64,000 nt of DNA, taken from positions 50,297,185 to 50,361,184 of the forward strand of contig CM037598.1 in the NCBI GenBank assembly GCA_021018995.1, in the 5' to 3' direction. Positions within the stretch are counted from its first letter, which is position 1, and every line of letters starts with the position of its first letter. Origin of the DNA: Chloranthus sessilifolius (taxonomy: Eukaryota; Streptophyta; Magnoliopsida; Chloranthales; Chloranthaceae). Positions 10,322 to 21,970 of the stretch are shown here, piece by piece. Under the pieces are notes generated by a model that was given only the letters and a program-made list of their open reading frames with translations, was not told where the DNA came from and ran no database searches. The translations under genes and the position numbers were made by a program.

Positions 10322-12914
10322 GATGCCCCTCTTTGGTATTCGATCATTAATGATCATATGCCAAAGAAAATAGACATCCGAAGAGGCCCAAGGCATTACT
10401 GACAGGTCCGCTGCATTTAGAACGAACTTCAAACATCAGGTTAGTAACACGGTGAGAAAACGAAAGCCCTGGGGTGCCAGGCTAATCATTCGTTTCTCGA
10501 GGTAATCGATTCCCAAGCGCTTAGCGAAATTACTGGGCATAATCGAGGTGGAATGAGTTGCGAAAGCCCAATAGTTGGGAAAAACGTTCGCCTCTCGAGT
10601 TACGAAAGCCCGTTAGTCGGGAAAAACGTCCGCTTCTCGAGATGATTTGAAGGTGATTGATGTTCGAGATTCATTATGAATGCAACAGCTTCGTAAGTAA
10701 GAGGGGTGATCGACCCACATTTAAAGATAGGTGTGAAGTAAACATACGCAAGGCTCCACATTTTGCGTCCAATCCTACAAGGCATTTGATGACCTCATTA
10801 GATTATTTGCGGGTGCCCCTACAGAAAGCAGGGTTCGAAATCTTTGGGCGAACCCATCGATCCCAAAGTTTATTTAGCATGACCACCTGAGCGAAGTGAA
10901 TAGATATCACAATGTTTTTTAGGAGTGCGTGCCATTTTTTAAAACATGCCCCAGATCCACATGACTCAGAGTATCCAGTTTCGACTTCCTTGAACAGATC
11001 CAGCCAAACATTGGGCACCTCCCAAAAGAGGGCATCTAATCCTGACCTCTGTTGACAATGATCATAATCATCAATTAACTATGCATAATCATGCACCCAT
11101 CAGGGGCAATAAGCAACAATAAAGGCGATGGAAGCCCCGACCCGACCCCACCCGAGTATAATTTACGGGGACAAACGACCATCACACGGATTCCCAGACG
11201 CATGGCGTACATTTTATAGGGATACCGCTGCCCATACAGGTTTTAAGCCTGCAGAAAATAAAAAGGGAAATGAACCTTTTTGAATGCATGGTTGCACATA
11301 GTTTGATTGACACATAATCTCATTCTCAACAGGTTGGTCTCAACCAATGATTGACCTTTTTCAACGGAGAATCTGAAGCTTAAGACAACTCAAGTTCACA
11401 TGAATCCAAAACAGAGCGCTCATCGCTCAAAAGATTTAGCAGTGGAGTTGACCCAACCGAAACATTGACTGTTTGACCGGGACTTACACCGTTGCTCCTA
11501 CTTTGAAGTAGGATCCATGGATCCAAGGCGAACCTTTGACCTAGGACATTAATTTTGCACATCTGCGTTGTCGATAAAATATTGACATTTTACCGCATCA
11601 AAACACGCATGTGCGTCGCATGAAAACATAGATTTCTTTTTCTTTTCAAAATGATTTTCATCATTTTTTTGTTAGACCTGACGTCGGTGGTGAGATGCTT
11701 TATCTGATTTGTCCATCGCTGAGAAGTTGCCTGCTTCGAGGCTTTGGACCGTGTGATGTTCCTACACATTCTTGAGAAAACGTTAGTCCCTTTTTTGTTT
11801 ATAAATAAAAAGAAAATGCATCCTAACCAATAAAAGAAAAAGTAGATTTCTACCTATACTTTTTCATTTTCAAGATATTTTTTTAGATTTTTGTTTTTGG
11901 AGATTTTTTGTTATTTTTCTTCATTTTTGAGATTGAAATATGATGCTGAAAATATGTACATGAGTAGAAATATATACACAATTTTTTGGTGTTTGGATTT
12001 TTCTTGATTTTTTTGATTTTGGCTTTTCTTCTTTCTTTTTTTTTTCGTTTTTGATGCCTTGATAGTGAGACGGAGTAACAGGTCCCCTTTTGAGCATAGT
12101 CGAACTTTTTCATGCAGTCGAACCTGAGTGAGTTTCTGGATTTTACCAAAGCCGGAATGTTGATCCCTTTGGATTGAGTTAAACCTTTCTCCTTGCCTCG
12201 GGTCATACGTTTGATGGTGCAGGTTTCACAAAGACAATTCTGGTCAACCCCTCTTTTTCAAAAAAAAAAATTTCTCTTCTCTCTTTTTATTTATTTATTT
12301 CCCTTTTTTTACCTGTGGCACCCTTTCGGGTTTTAACCACGTCCATGGGTTTAGCTCTCTTACCCCAAGCGCCCTTTCGGGTTTTCACCTGGTTCGCACA
12401 AGCCCGCTGTTTTTACCCGTAATGCCTTTTCGGGTTTTCACCACGTCCATCTTGCTTTGAGCTTGTATTTTTATTTTATTTTATTTTTTTATTCTTTTTA
12501 TTTTCTTTTCTATTTTTAACAGCCACGACATAGACCTTGATTCCGTCATAGCCGGCTGGATGGGGTTCTGGTGTCGTCTCACGACTCGGCTCATGTTGAC
12601 TTAACAGATATTATGACTGCTTGCGAACCTACAAAGAGGCTTCCTTCAGGGTGTAGCTTGGCCATGGGTTAGGTTAGGATTTGAAGGTATGATGGGTTAA
12701 AAGGATTTCCTTGATACGGCTTCAGTTTTCTTGACATACTTTCTTCCTTGGGGGCTTTACTGTACATGCCCTGTGATTCTTCTACATTTTTTTGTTCTTT
12801 TTGCTTCATTTCAGGAAATCTCTTTTTGAGGTTTTACTTTTTCAATTTCTTTGGATTTTGGTAGTAACTTTATACACATGCATCTTTTCTCTCTCTTTTT
12901 TTTTTGGTATAGGT

Positions 12915-12946
<32 letters not shown>

Positions 12947-13172
12947 TTGGGGGGAATGGGTTTATTGAAAGAAAGGCCCAGGCTCAAATGGGGTAGCAAA
13001 GGATATCATCATTTTTAGGGATATTTTTGGGCTATTGTGCTTGGAATGATGGCCTCTTTTGGATGGTTCTTAAGCAGTCACGTATCTGTTTCATCAATAC
13101 TTACCTTATCGCGTTGGACTAAGAGTAGAACCGTCGGACGTATCCAGTATTGATGGGCCTAGGAAGATGATC
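10322..13172 (-). other. C: 3' noncoding region between integrase and 3' LTR
   Basis: The first bases (gatgcccctcttt) are, on the minus strand, the polypurine tract AAAGAGGGGCATC next to the LTR; D has nearly the same tract at 33117. 10450-10640 holds about three diverged copies of a unit with gaaagccc ... gggaaaaacg ... ctcgag. 12315-12455 holds three diverged copies of a unit with ccctttcgggttttcacc. 12911-12945 is an AC/AT microsatellite. Long T-rich tracts fill 11640-12050 and 12240-12520. I see no gene on either strand. Variable repeats in this position are known for Tat/Ogre elements. Confidence 0.75.
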
Positions 13173-14549
13173 TCAGTCCATGGTGGCGAGGCGGATGGCG
13201 TATCCCGACAGCACTTCTCGGATGACGTAAGGTCCTTCCCAGTTTGGCTTGAATTTTCCCCTTGGATCGGCATGGAGGGATGGGAAGATCTTCTTCAGCA
13301 CAGTGTCTCCTACCTTCAGATCTCGACCGCGGACGCATTTATTATAAGCACGTGCGATTCGTCCCTGGTAAACTTGAGTGTGACACAAGGCTAGGAGTCT
13401 TTTCTCATCCAGTAAGTTCAGCTGATGAAAGCATGATCTTTCTCTTTCTGCTTTGGGTAAGCCTGATTCCATAAGGATTCGGAGTGAGGGTACTTCAACC
13501 TCCACTGGGAGGACGGCCTCGGTTCCATACACAAGGGAGAATGGTGTTGCCCCTGTAGCGGTACGGATCGACGTTCGGTAGGCCCACAAGGCAAATGGTA
13601 GCATTTCGCTCCAATCTCAATAAGTGACGACCATTTTTTCAAGGATGCGAACGACTGTCTTGTTCGCGGCTTCCATGGCTCCATTAGTTTGAGGCTGATA
13701 AGGGGATGAGTGATGGTGCTTGATCTTGTATTGCTCGCAGAAGTCTTGGATGCGCTTATTCGCAAAGTTTGTGTCGTTGTCTGTGATGATATCTTTAAGT
13801 ACTCCAAATCGGCACACAATATTGTTCTTGAGAAACTTCTCAACCTGACTGGCCGTGATGTTGGCATATGATGCCGCTTCTACCCACTTGGTGAAGTATT
13901 CAATGGCGACGAGGATGAACCGATGTCCGTTTAATGCTTTTGGATTAATCATTCCGACAACTTCAAGGCCCCAGGTAGCAAATGGCCAAGGAGTGGTCAT
14001 GCAGTGAAGATCAATGGCAGGAGCGTGTATCAAATTGGAATATTCTTGACACTTGTAGCATTTTTGAACATGCTTGCAAAAATTCGATTCCATGGTGGTC
14101 CAAAAGTATCCCTGCCGTAGGATTTTCTTAGTGAGCATGTGACCGCTGACGTGGGCTCTGCATACTCCCTCATGGATTTCTTTCATAATGTTGACCGCTT
14201 CACTTTCAGTAAGGCACCTGAGTAAGATGTTATTGTATGATCGCTTGTAGAGACATTCCCCGCAAATGACATAACCTGCCGCTAAACGTTGAATGGTTCT
14301 TCGGTCTGTCTTGGATGTACCCTCTGGGAAAGTTAGGGTCTCGAGGAAATTCTTGATATCTGAGAACCAAGGTGGCTCATCATCAGGCTTTATAGGTTCC
14401 TCAATCTGGAGGCAGAAGGCCGGCTCATTCCTCTGCTTGATCACGATCGGCTTCATCTCAACACCATAGGGGATTTCTATCATTGACGCCAAAGTTGCTA
14501 ATGCGTCGGCAAAGCGATTCCTTATCCGGGGGACGTATGAGAAAGTCAC
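13173..14549 (-). pseudogene. C: integrase
   Basis: This domain inserts the cDNA into the host chromosome. Reading right to left: the RNase H/integrase linker (FADALATLASM) near 14500; the zinc-binding HHCC module near 14110-14020 (HVSGH ... CYKC); the catalytic core with ITDNDTNF near 13780 and NGAMEAANK near 13680; then the C-terminal part with KFKPNWEGPYVI near 13220. The order and wording are those of Tat-lineage integrases. No chromodomain is seen. It is followed on its 3' side by noncoding sequence. Decayed, with only a small number of breaks. Confidence 0.88.
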
Positions 14550-14648
14550 ATCTTAGAAGCAAGCTATCAAATCCTCGAGGTGTTCATGATAGGGGATCAG
14601 CTTCTCGTCTTTCGTCTTCCAATCGCCATTCGTCTGGCATATGATTAA

Positions 14649-14900
14649 CTATGAATCGCCAAATACTTGAAGGTGAGTTACATTCAGATCGAGAGCTGCC
14701 TGCAGACCAGCGGTGCAAGCTTCATACTCAGCCATATTATTAGTGCAAGGGAAGTTGAGCTTGATAGAGACCGGTACATGGGATCCTTTTGGTGAAATCA
14801 GGATGGCGCCAACTCCTTGGCCCTCGACATTTGTTGCCCCGTCAAAGTGCATTACCCATGATTCTTCTGGTTCTTCTGTATTGTCTTCCGTCATGAACAA
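14649..14900 (-). pseudogene. C: archaeal-type RNase H (aRNH)
   Basis: WVMHFDGATNVEGQGVGAIL followed by NNMAEYEA and a helix up to VFGDS is the second RNase H found only in the Tat lineage among plant Ty3/gypsy elements. It would help remove the RNA strand after reverse transcription. It lies between the ordinary RNase H and integrase, as expected. Fossil. Confidence 0.88.
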
Positions 14901-14996
14901 GATATCTTCATCTGGGAATTCGGTTCTTAACGGCTAATAGTTAGGTAAAGGATTATCAGCAAGATGATCAGCAAGCGCCTGCCCCTTGATCAATTT

Positions 14997-15626
14997 CTAA
15001 GTGACGTACGTGATGTCGAATTCTGATAATAAAAGTTGCCATCGTGCGATTCGTCCAGTGAGAGTTGGCTTTTCAAACAGGTATTTCAACGGGTCCATTC
15101 GGGCCAAGAGCAGAACGGCCTGGGATAGTAAGTAGTGGCGGAGCCTTTGAGTAGCCCATACAAGAGCCAGGCATGCTTTCTCCAGATGAGAATAGCACGT
15201 CTCGTAATCAGTAAACTTCTTGCTCAGAAAGTAAATGGCCTGCTCTCTTCTTCCTGTTTCATTGTGCTGGCCCAAGACACATCCCATAGAAACTTCAGTC
15301 GTGGAGAGATACATCAAGAGTGGTCTCCCTGGCTCAGGTGGTACCAAAATAGGTGGATTGAGGAGGTAGCTTTTGATTTTTTCGAACGCTGCCTGACAAT
15401 CATCGTTCCATTCAACGGGCGAATTCCTCCTTAATAACTTGAAGATCGATGTGCAGATAGGTGTTAGCTGTGCAATGAACCAACTGATATACTGTATTCT
15501 GCCCAAGAACCCTCTAACTTCCTTCTCAGTAGACGGTGGTGGCATTTCAGTGATGGCTTTGACTTTGATTGGGTTGACCTGGATCCCTCTCCTACTGACG
15601 ATGAATCCTAACAATTTCCCAGACAT
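14997..15626 (-). pseudogene. C: RT thumb and RNase H
   Basis: The reading starts with LGFIVSRRGIQVNPIKVKAI (RT thumb/connection) and GFLGRIQYISWFI. It passes to RNase H with YLSTTEVSMGCVLGQ, YFLSKKFTDYE and LEKACLALVWA, and ends MDPLKYLFEKPTLTGRIARW. It removes the RNA template during cDNA synthesis. The order is intact with RT upstream (15657-16172). Confidence 0.9.
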
Positions 15627-15656
15627 AGCACCAAACGCACACTTTTGTGGATTCAG

Positions 15657-16250
15657 TCATAGTCGATACTTCCTCTGCCTTTCAAATAGCTTTTGAAGGT
15701 TTACCAGATGGTCGCTTTGCTCCGGTGATTTGGCTATCATGTCGTCGACATATACTTCAATCTCTCGATGCATCATGTCATGAAATAGTGCAGTCATAGC
15801 TCTCTGGTATGTTGCACCGCCATTCTTCAGCCTGAATGACATGACTCGATAGCAAAAGGTTCCCCAGGGGGTAATGAACGCTGTCTTTTTGCCATCAACC
15901 TCTGCCATTTTTATCTGATTATATCCTAAAAATCCATCCATGAAAGAGAGCATCCCGTGCTTAGCTGTGTTATCGATCAAGAGGTCGATGTGTGGCAGTG
16001 GGAAATCGTCCTTTGGGCTTGCTCTGTTCAAATTGAAGAAATCGATACACATGCGAACCTTTCCATCCTTCTTCGGCACAGGTATGATTTTGGCTAGCCA
16101 TTGTGGGTATTTGGATACCATGAGAAACCCCGCGTCATACTGCTTGATGACCTCGTCTTTGACTTTCAGCATCCACTCTGGTCAGAGACGTCTCAGCTTC
16201 TGCTTGACTGGCTTCATATCAGGGTAGAGAGGCAATTCATGCTCGACCAA
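15657..16250 (-). pseudogene. C: reverse transcriptase, fingers and palm
   Basis: RT motifs in order: WLAKIIPVPKKDGKVRMCID, ASPKDDFPLPHID, FMDGFLGYNQIKMAE, TPWGTFCYRVMSF, GATYQRAMTALFHDMM and the catalytic box YVDDMIAKS near 15740. The wording matches Tat/Ogre elements rather than Athila (compare A at 25800-26400). The domain copies genomic RNA into cDNA inside the particle. It belongs to a decayed gag-pol chain. Confidence 0.92.
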
Positions 16251-16259
16251 ATTAGTATC

Positions 16260-17420
16260 CAGACCAGGCATGTCCTCGTATGACCAGGCAAAAATGTCTT
16301 GGTATGACCGAAGGAAGTCAATCATGCTTTTTCTTTCCTCAGGAGATAGTGACGTTCCGATTTTGGTTATCCTGAAACCTCCTCTGTTCCTAGGTTGACA
16401 TCCTCGGTCTCTTCGACAATGGGAGTAGGGCCATGCTCAAAGTCAGTAAATCGGTCGAGGAACTCATTGGGGAGCTCCTCCAAAGTGATATCCTCATCTA
16501 GACTCATAACGCCTACCTCTTCTTGTATTTCTACAGGGAAGGGGTCGATTTCACGTGGGACGGGTATTTCGATTAAGGCATCCTTTTGTGGGACTTTTTC
16601 TGGAATTTTAAATGACAATATTTTTAGACTTGGGATTTTTTGAGTGTTTTTGGGATTTTGTGTTTTTTCCATGTTTTTGAGATTTTTGCTTACTTCGGAG
16701 ACGGGCCCTTGGCAAGGCAGGTTGCTATATACACAAGGTATTGCCTGCCAAGGGCTTATCTCACTTTTTATAGGTTGTTTTTTTTGGGAAACAGGCGCCA
16801 AACTTTAGGCCACTTCTTGCTTCCAGAGTTTGGGGCAAAGATGCCCAGTTGCGTACCTGAGGGGCCGCTCCTTTACCTGTTGGGATGGAGGGTGCTGACT
16901 GATATGGCTCATTGGAGTCAGCCTCCATCATGTTAATCCCCATTTCATCTGAGATGATATCCTCAAATGTTAACACGACTTTGTGGTGATTCACCACAGG
17001 GGGAGCTTATTCAGGTACCGACCATCGTTCCTCGAAAAGGGATAATGCGGCCAAATCTATCTCCAAGCTGGGAAGGGAGATCTGGGGATTGGTGGGATGG
17101 ACTAGGGCTTTGGGTTTGTGTGGGGTCAAATGAGTTGCCCCATTTCTATCGATCTTTATGACCCCTGCACTGACAAAGGAATTCCTGATGTGTGGCCTAG
17201 AGCGAGGTTTCTCTTCTATGTTGGTTCCTCGAGCTCTTGCTGGCCACAGCTTTTCTTTGGCCTCTTGGACCTCTTGCTCGTGGGCTTATATCCTACGAAT
17301 CTTACTTTTTGTCCCTTAGCCAATTGGCTCTCTTCACGCCTTGTAATTTGGGTCCTGGACCCTTCCTTTCTCGATAGCCCCACTTTTGGAGCATCGCCAC
17401 CGCTACTTCCATTCCGTTTG
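16260..17420 (-). pseudogene. C: linker between protease and RT
   Basis: About 1.1 kb between the retropepsin and RT. It has acidic and proline-rich readings (16367-16801 with IPEKVPQKDALIEIPVP and DEDITLEELPNE; 16761-16997 with VLTFEDIISDEMGIN). Tat/Ogre elements are known for a long, poorly conserved linker here, in some members removed in part by splicing. I cannot tell whether an intron is present. Decayed. Confidence 0.6.
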
Positions 17421-18139
17421 TCAAGTGATGTTTCTAGGGGGTTCTGGGTCTACAGCCGACACCTCATATTCAAAACTGTGCAGGTCGGTGTCTTCCTCAG
17501 TATGTCGCACATCTACTACCTTAGGATTTTCAATGCTGTGGGTGGCCTTGTCTTTCTCATCGTGCCCTTCACCAATGATGATGATCACCTTTTGTCCTGA
17601 TATGAATTTCAATTTTTGATGGAGGGTAGAAGGTATCTCCCCAACCTCATGCAACCATGGGAGTCCAATCAGTAGATTAAAAGAGGATTTGATATCCATC
17701 ACTTGGAATGGTATGGAAAAGGTCATGGGCCCAATTACGAGCTCAAGGTCAACTTCTCCCATGATCTCCCGCCTTGTGTTATCAAAACCTCGAGCACTCG
17801 TCCTTGTTGGCCTCAACATGCAGGGGTCCACCCCAATTTTGGTGGCAGTTCTCAATGGGCACACGTTCAATGCAGATCCGTTGTCAATTAAACCAAGGGA
17901 ATTATCATGTTCCCAGATTCTACAGTGATGTTGAGAGGTTTAGAATGACTATTTCCCTCCTCTGGCAGGTCCGCATGCGAAAAAGATATGGCATTGGGAG
18001 CCATCACTTGACCAATTATTTGCCCAACTTCATCCGGGCTGACTTGAAGTGATACATGAGCATTTTTTAATGCCCCCATTAATGCTTGGAAATGGAGTGG
18101 GGATGTCATCAATAAATCCCATACTGAATATGGGAGCAT
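17421..18139 (-). pseudogene. C: aspartic protease
   Basis: The stretch near 17870-17560 reads NVCPLRTA, ARGFDNTRREIMGEVDLEL, IGPMTFSIPFQVMDI, FNLLIGLPWLHEVGEIPSTL. This is the typical Tat retropepsin domain, with the conserved hydrophobic G-x-PW-H box near its end. The part at 17888-18139 precedes it (ALMGALKNAHVSL). Its role is to mature the Gag-Pol polyprotein. Decayed. Confidence 0.85.
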
Positions 18140-18343
18140 TCTTTCACCGAGTCTCCAAAGATATGTTCTCGACTCATCTTCTCAAAGGGATTCATGGTTT
18201 CTTTTCTTCCTTGGTTGGGCTTGTCTTTGTATTCCCCGTTGTCTCGTTATCTCAAGATCTTCCCGACTTGGTAACAAAGTCCACGGTTCTCTCTCTTCCC
18301 GTTAGCATTGGTTTGCTCGTAGTTCAGCGGGACCTGATGTGGA

Positions 18344-19190
18344 TCATAGGTTGGTCCTGAGAGCTAGAATGGTATGGCTATCCGTGGTCTGGAGTGCATG
18401 TAATGGCTCGGAGGGTAGGTAAGACATGGCTTTCTCCGTGATGGATGGGGGATAAAAATTTGGCCAAGTAGGGGTGGTGAGGTTTAATGGTGGTTGCACC
18501 GGGGGTAATGGTGTGTGCGCAGGCCATTGATAATTGATGAGTGCAGGCAGAGGGTTGGGGGTTTGATGGGCCATGAGGGAATTGACAGGGGTGGTAGAGT
18601 TTGCATGTGATTGAGCTGACGATAATGGGGTGGGAGCAGGCCATTGGTAGTTTATTGGTGGTGGGGGATTGGGGGTCTGTTGGTTTATTAGGTAATGGAT
18701 GGGGGTGGTGGAATATGGTTGATACGCATTCATTTGTACATATTTAATGGGAGTAGATGGTGGGAAATAGGCCCTAAGATTTAGGGGTTCAAATTGGGTA
18801 TAGGGGTAGGAAAATAATCCGATTCGGGGGTTCAATCACCCCAACAGCCTTCTCCTAGATTTCTCCTTGGTGCCACAAACATTTCGGATTACAAATGAAG
18901 TCCGACGGATCAAACTCCAATTCTTCTTCAAATTCCTCTACCATCCCTATGGTGGGGACCGCTCTTCGTGGGTGTGGTGGTAAAGGCACTGATGGATATT
19001 CGTATGTTGGGTGGTGGGAATGATCTTTCCAGCATCGATTAAGTCTTGGACCGCGTGCTTTAATGGGAAGCAATGATCGTGACCGGACCTCGATGAAAAT
19101 TGCAATGAGTATTAGGTGAAAATTATATGGAATTGGGAGGAGGTCGGGTTGGAGAATGCTTATTAAACCCTTTTCAATTAATAATGGCAA
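18344..19190 (-). pseudogene. C: gag C-terminal, proline-rich part
   Basis: Near 19080-18960 the minus strand reads with a His/Cys-containing stretch and HAVQDLIDAGK, the Tat counterpart of a nucleocapsid knuckle region. After this, 18344-18835 is rich in Pro, Ser, Thr, Gln (NPPPPINYQWPAPTPL, twice in variant form), a small internal repeat. It is probably RNA-binding or spacer sequence of Gag. Fossil. Confidence 0.65.
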
Positions 19191-19370
19191 AAGTACACTG
19201 ATTGCCCTAAAGGTGTAAAGACTCGATCATAACTGACTCTCCTCTCGGGGTCATTTATTTCCCTGCCCATTCCCGCTTTTGTCTGCCCTATCTGAATGGG
19301 AGGTAGTTACCGCTTGGAATTGAACGGGCTACATTGTTATTATTGGGCAGTGTTCGCAACATTTTGCACA

Positions 19371-20084
19371 TCACGCCTCGTCCTCTTCGTTCTTGCTCGT
19401 CAAGAACCTCCTAACCCCGCTAGGGCCCCCTGAAGCATTCTTACTCAACCGCCCTTCCCTGATGGCATCCTCACAGCGGTTGGCATTCCTCATCAAATCG
19501 GCAAAACTAGACTGCTGTTGGTATAGAAGAAAATTAGAGATCACTGGCAGAGTGTTCTTTGAAATCATTTCTATCTGCTCATCATCCTGTATTCTATTTC
19601 TGACCGAAATCGCCAAAGGTTTCCATCGCCCTAAGTAGTCGTTGAAGGTTTCGTTGGGATTCTGTTTCAAACGGGCCAAGTCAAACTTGCGCGGTTCAAT
19701 ATCAGTATTATAGACATACTGTTCCTGGAACAAATGCGTCAAATCTTTCCATGTCTTTATCATGGATGGTTCAAGAGATGTGAACCACCTCAAGGCCGGT
19801 CCGGTCAAACTTTTCTGAAAGACTTTTATTAGCAGTCTCTCGTCCCCCCCATACTGGCACATGTCCCCACAATAGGACTTGAGGTGTGCAATCGGGTTGC
19901 CTGTGCCATTGTACTTGTCGAATACTGGCATTTTAAATTTGGGGGGCAGGGGGACCTCGGCAAACAAACATAAATCCGTGAAATTCGTGGCATGGATTTC
20001 AGCACCACCCATCTTTAATAATTGTTTCTGGATCTTGTCTAGTTGCTCCCTTAACTGTTTCGATTCTTTGGACATGGGGGCCAT
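19371..20084 (-). pseudogene. C: gag core
   Basis: A long open reading of 237 residues begins at 20084. It has LREQLDKIQKQLLKMGG, PPKFKMPVFDKYNGTGNP, HLKSYCGDM, QKSLTGPALRWFTSLEP, DLTHLFQEQYVYNTDIEP and LKQNPNETFNDYLGRWKPLA. These are the signatures of the plant retrotransposon Gag domain in Tat/Ogre elements, which forms the particle shell. It is the best preserved frame in C. Upstream lies the proline-rich leader ORF. Confidence 0.92.
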
Positions 20085-20489
20085 TTTCTCAACAGTCGGC
20101 TGGGACTCTCTCTATGCTATTGGGAGTGGGATTGCTATCGATGGAGGATTAATAGTGGTCACTGCCCCAACATAGGCAGCACTATTTCTGATCTCGTCCT
20201 CCTCATACTGTTGATCTATATAAGGTGCAGTGAGGACGGGGTTCTCATATTGTTATTGCATAGACTGGATGGGATTGGATTGGAAGTGAGTTGGGTGAGC
20301 CCCTTGAATGTAAGGGAAGTGTTGCGGGGTGATGGGATGAGTGGTGGTTTGGTTTAGGGGTGGGGCCTGATTGGGCCATTGGTCATGGGGGAAGGTTTGG
20401 AAGTGGTCTTGGGGTGTGGGGCCATGGGAAAATTGGATCTGAGGTATGGCATGGGTTTAACCCGGTTGTGAAGGTTGGGGGTGGGTGAA

Positions 20490-20800
20490 ATTTTGGGGGT
20501 ATTGTGGATGGCATGGGTATGGGGTTTGGGCCAGGGGCCACGGATGGGTTTGGGCCATGGACCCTTGGTGGGTTTGGGCTGATGGACCTGGGTAGGTTTG
20601 GGCCATTGGGCCTCGACGGGTCTGGCCCATTGGGCCTTGGTGGGTCTGACCCATTAGGCCTTGGTGGGTATGGGCCATGGGCCCTTGATGGGTCTGGCCC
20701 ATCGGGCCTTGATGGGTCTATCCCAGTGGACCTTGGTGGGTCTGGGTCGTGGGCCATTGGTGGGTCCGGGCCGTGGGGTATTGGGCCATGGGGCCTGGGG
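20490..20800. repeat. 30-bp coding minisatellite in C leader ORF
   Basis: About ten diverged copies of a unit like gggtctggcccattgggcct, with a period near 30 bp. On the minus strand one frame gives GPMAQTHQ-type decapeptides and another gives GPNPPRPN-type decapeptides. Because the period is a multiple of three and the unit is GC-rich, several frames on both strands stay open. A longer array of the same unit is in E at 63450-63910. Confidence 0.85.
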
Positions 20801-20828
20801 ACATGTGGGTGATGGGGGTTTCGATGGT

Positions 20829-21442
20829 GTGGATTATGGGAGGTTGATGGGGGTCATGGGGGAGTGAAGCATGGAGGTTGGCTAAGGTATGGGATGGGTT
20901 CATGGATGTGGGGTATAAATGATGGGAGGTGTTTTGGGAAGCCTTCCATAAGGAGTAGGCTTGGAACATCTCCTCCATCATAGTCATGGAAGGAGGATCG
21001 GATGTGGATGGTGGGTCTAAGGGATGATTGGGTATAGATGGGGTGGATGTGGAGGGAAAATTGGGCATGGCCATGGTAGGTGATGGGTTAAAGGAATGGG
21101 GTGGGGCATTGGAAAAGGGGGATGGGTTGGGGTGGATTATGGGGGGTTGATGGGGGTCATGGGGGAGTGAGGCATGGAGATTGGCTAAGGTATGGGATGG
21201 GTTCATGGATGTGGGATGTGGAGGAGAGGTATTTTGGGAAGCCTTCCATGTGGAGTAGGCTTGGAACATCTCCTCCATCATGGCCATGGAGGAAGGATCG
21301 GAAGTAGATGGTGGATTTAATGGATGGTTAGGTATGGATGGAGTGGATGTGAGGGGAAAATTGGGCATGGCCTCGGTAGGTGATGGGATATGGGAGGGGT
21401 TAAAGGAATGGGGTAGAGCATTGGTGAAGGGGGATGGGTTGG
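20829..21442. repeat. Tandem duplication of about 305 bp in C leader ORF
   Basis: 20829-21131 and 21132-21442 are direct adjacent copies, each opening gtggattatggg and closing ggatgggttgg, similar at about 85-90 percent by eye. E shows one copy only (63240-63440), so the duplication is a feature of C or its close relatives. It doubles a block of about 100 residues. Confidence 0.85.
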
Positions 21443-21970
21443 AGATGTTTAAAGATGATGGAGGGTAAAGGGTGGGTGCTTGGGAAAAATTGGGCATGAC
21501 CTCGGTAAAAATGGGCATGACCCGTGTAGATGGGGGGTTTTGTGGGGGATTGGTTAGGGCGGAGGTGACATAGGTGAATGAGTGTGGATCGGGTCTATAG
21601 GGGGATGATGGGAATTGGAGCATGGATGTGGATTGGGAGAATGGGTTAGGGTTTTGCATGGTTTGGGCAAAAGATGGAGAATGAGGGGTTGGATTTTGGA
21701 TATTTTGGGGGGTATTGGTTGGAAAAACGGGGGCGCCAAATGGGCCGGGAACGGTAAAAGGGGGTTGGGTGAGGGGGATGGTGGAAAAAACTTCTCCCGA
21801 ATGGGAGTGGGTTGGAGAATGCGGTGGGGATGAGTCGGGATCGGCGTAAACCGGGTCCACTACCCACGACATTCTACGGGAGCGGGTTGGGTAAGGATGC
21901 CTTGGATAAGGCCCAAAAACCCTCCTCCTTCTTCCCCTACGGGACGATGGAGGACAAGATGATGTCGTTG

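Larger units (their letters stand above)
20383..21970 (-). pseudogene. C: proline-rich leader ORF upstream of gag
   Basis: A long reading from about 21970 to 20383 begins with a basic stretch and then MSWVVDPVYADPDSSPPHSP. It goes on with Pro/Ser/Thr/Asn-rich sequence, holds two copies of a block with MMEEMFQAYS and PSHTLANLHASLPHD, and ends in decapeptide repeats (GPMAQTHQ-like). Ogre elements carry an extra ORF of unknown role before gag, and this is in the right place. The same protein is seen in E at 62597-63962, where similarity starts upstream of MSWVVD. I recognise no domain. Most of it is low complexity. Confidence 0.75.

Noticed and set aside
12911-12945. AC/AT microsatellite as regulatory Z-DNA element
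   Set aside because: Ordinary dinucleotide repeat in noncoding sequence; nothing supports a function.
20504-20867. Gly-rich open readings on the plus strand opposite the C leader ORF
   Set aside because: They come from the 30-bp minisatellite, which is open in several frames; there is no separate start context or relative.
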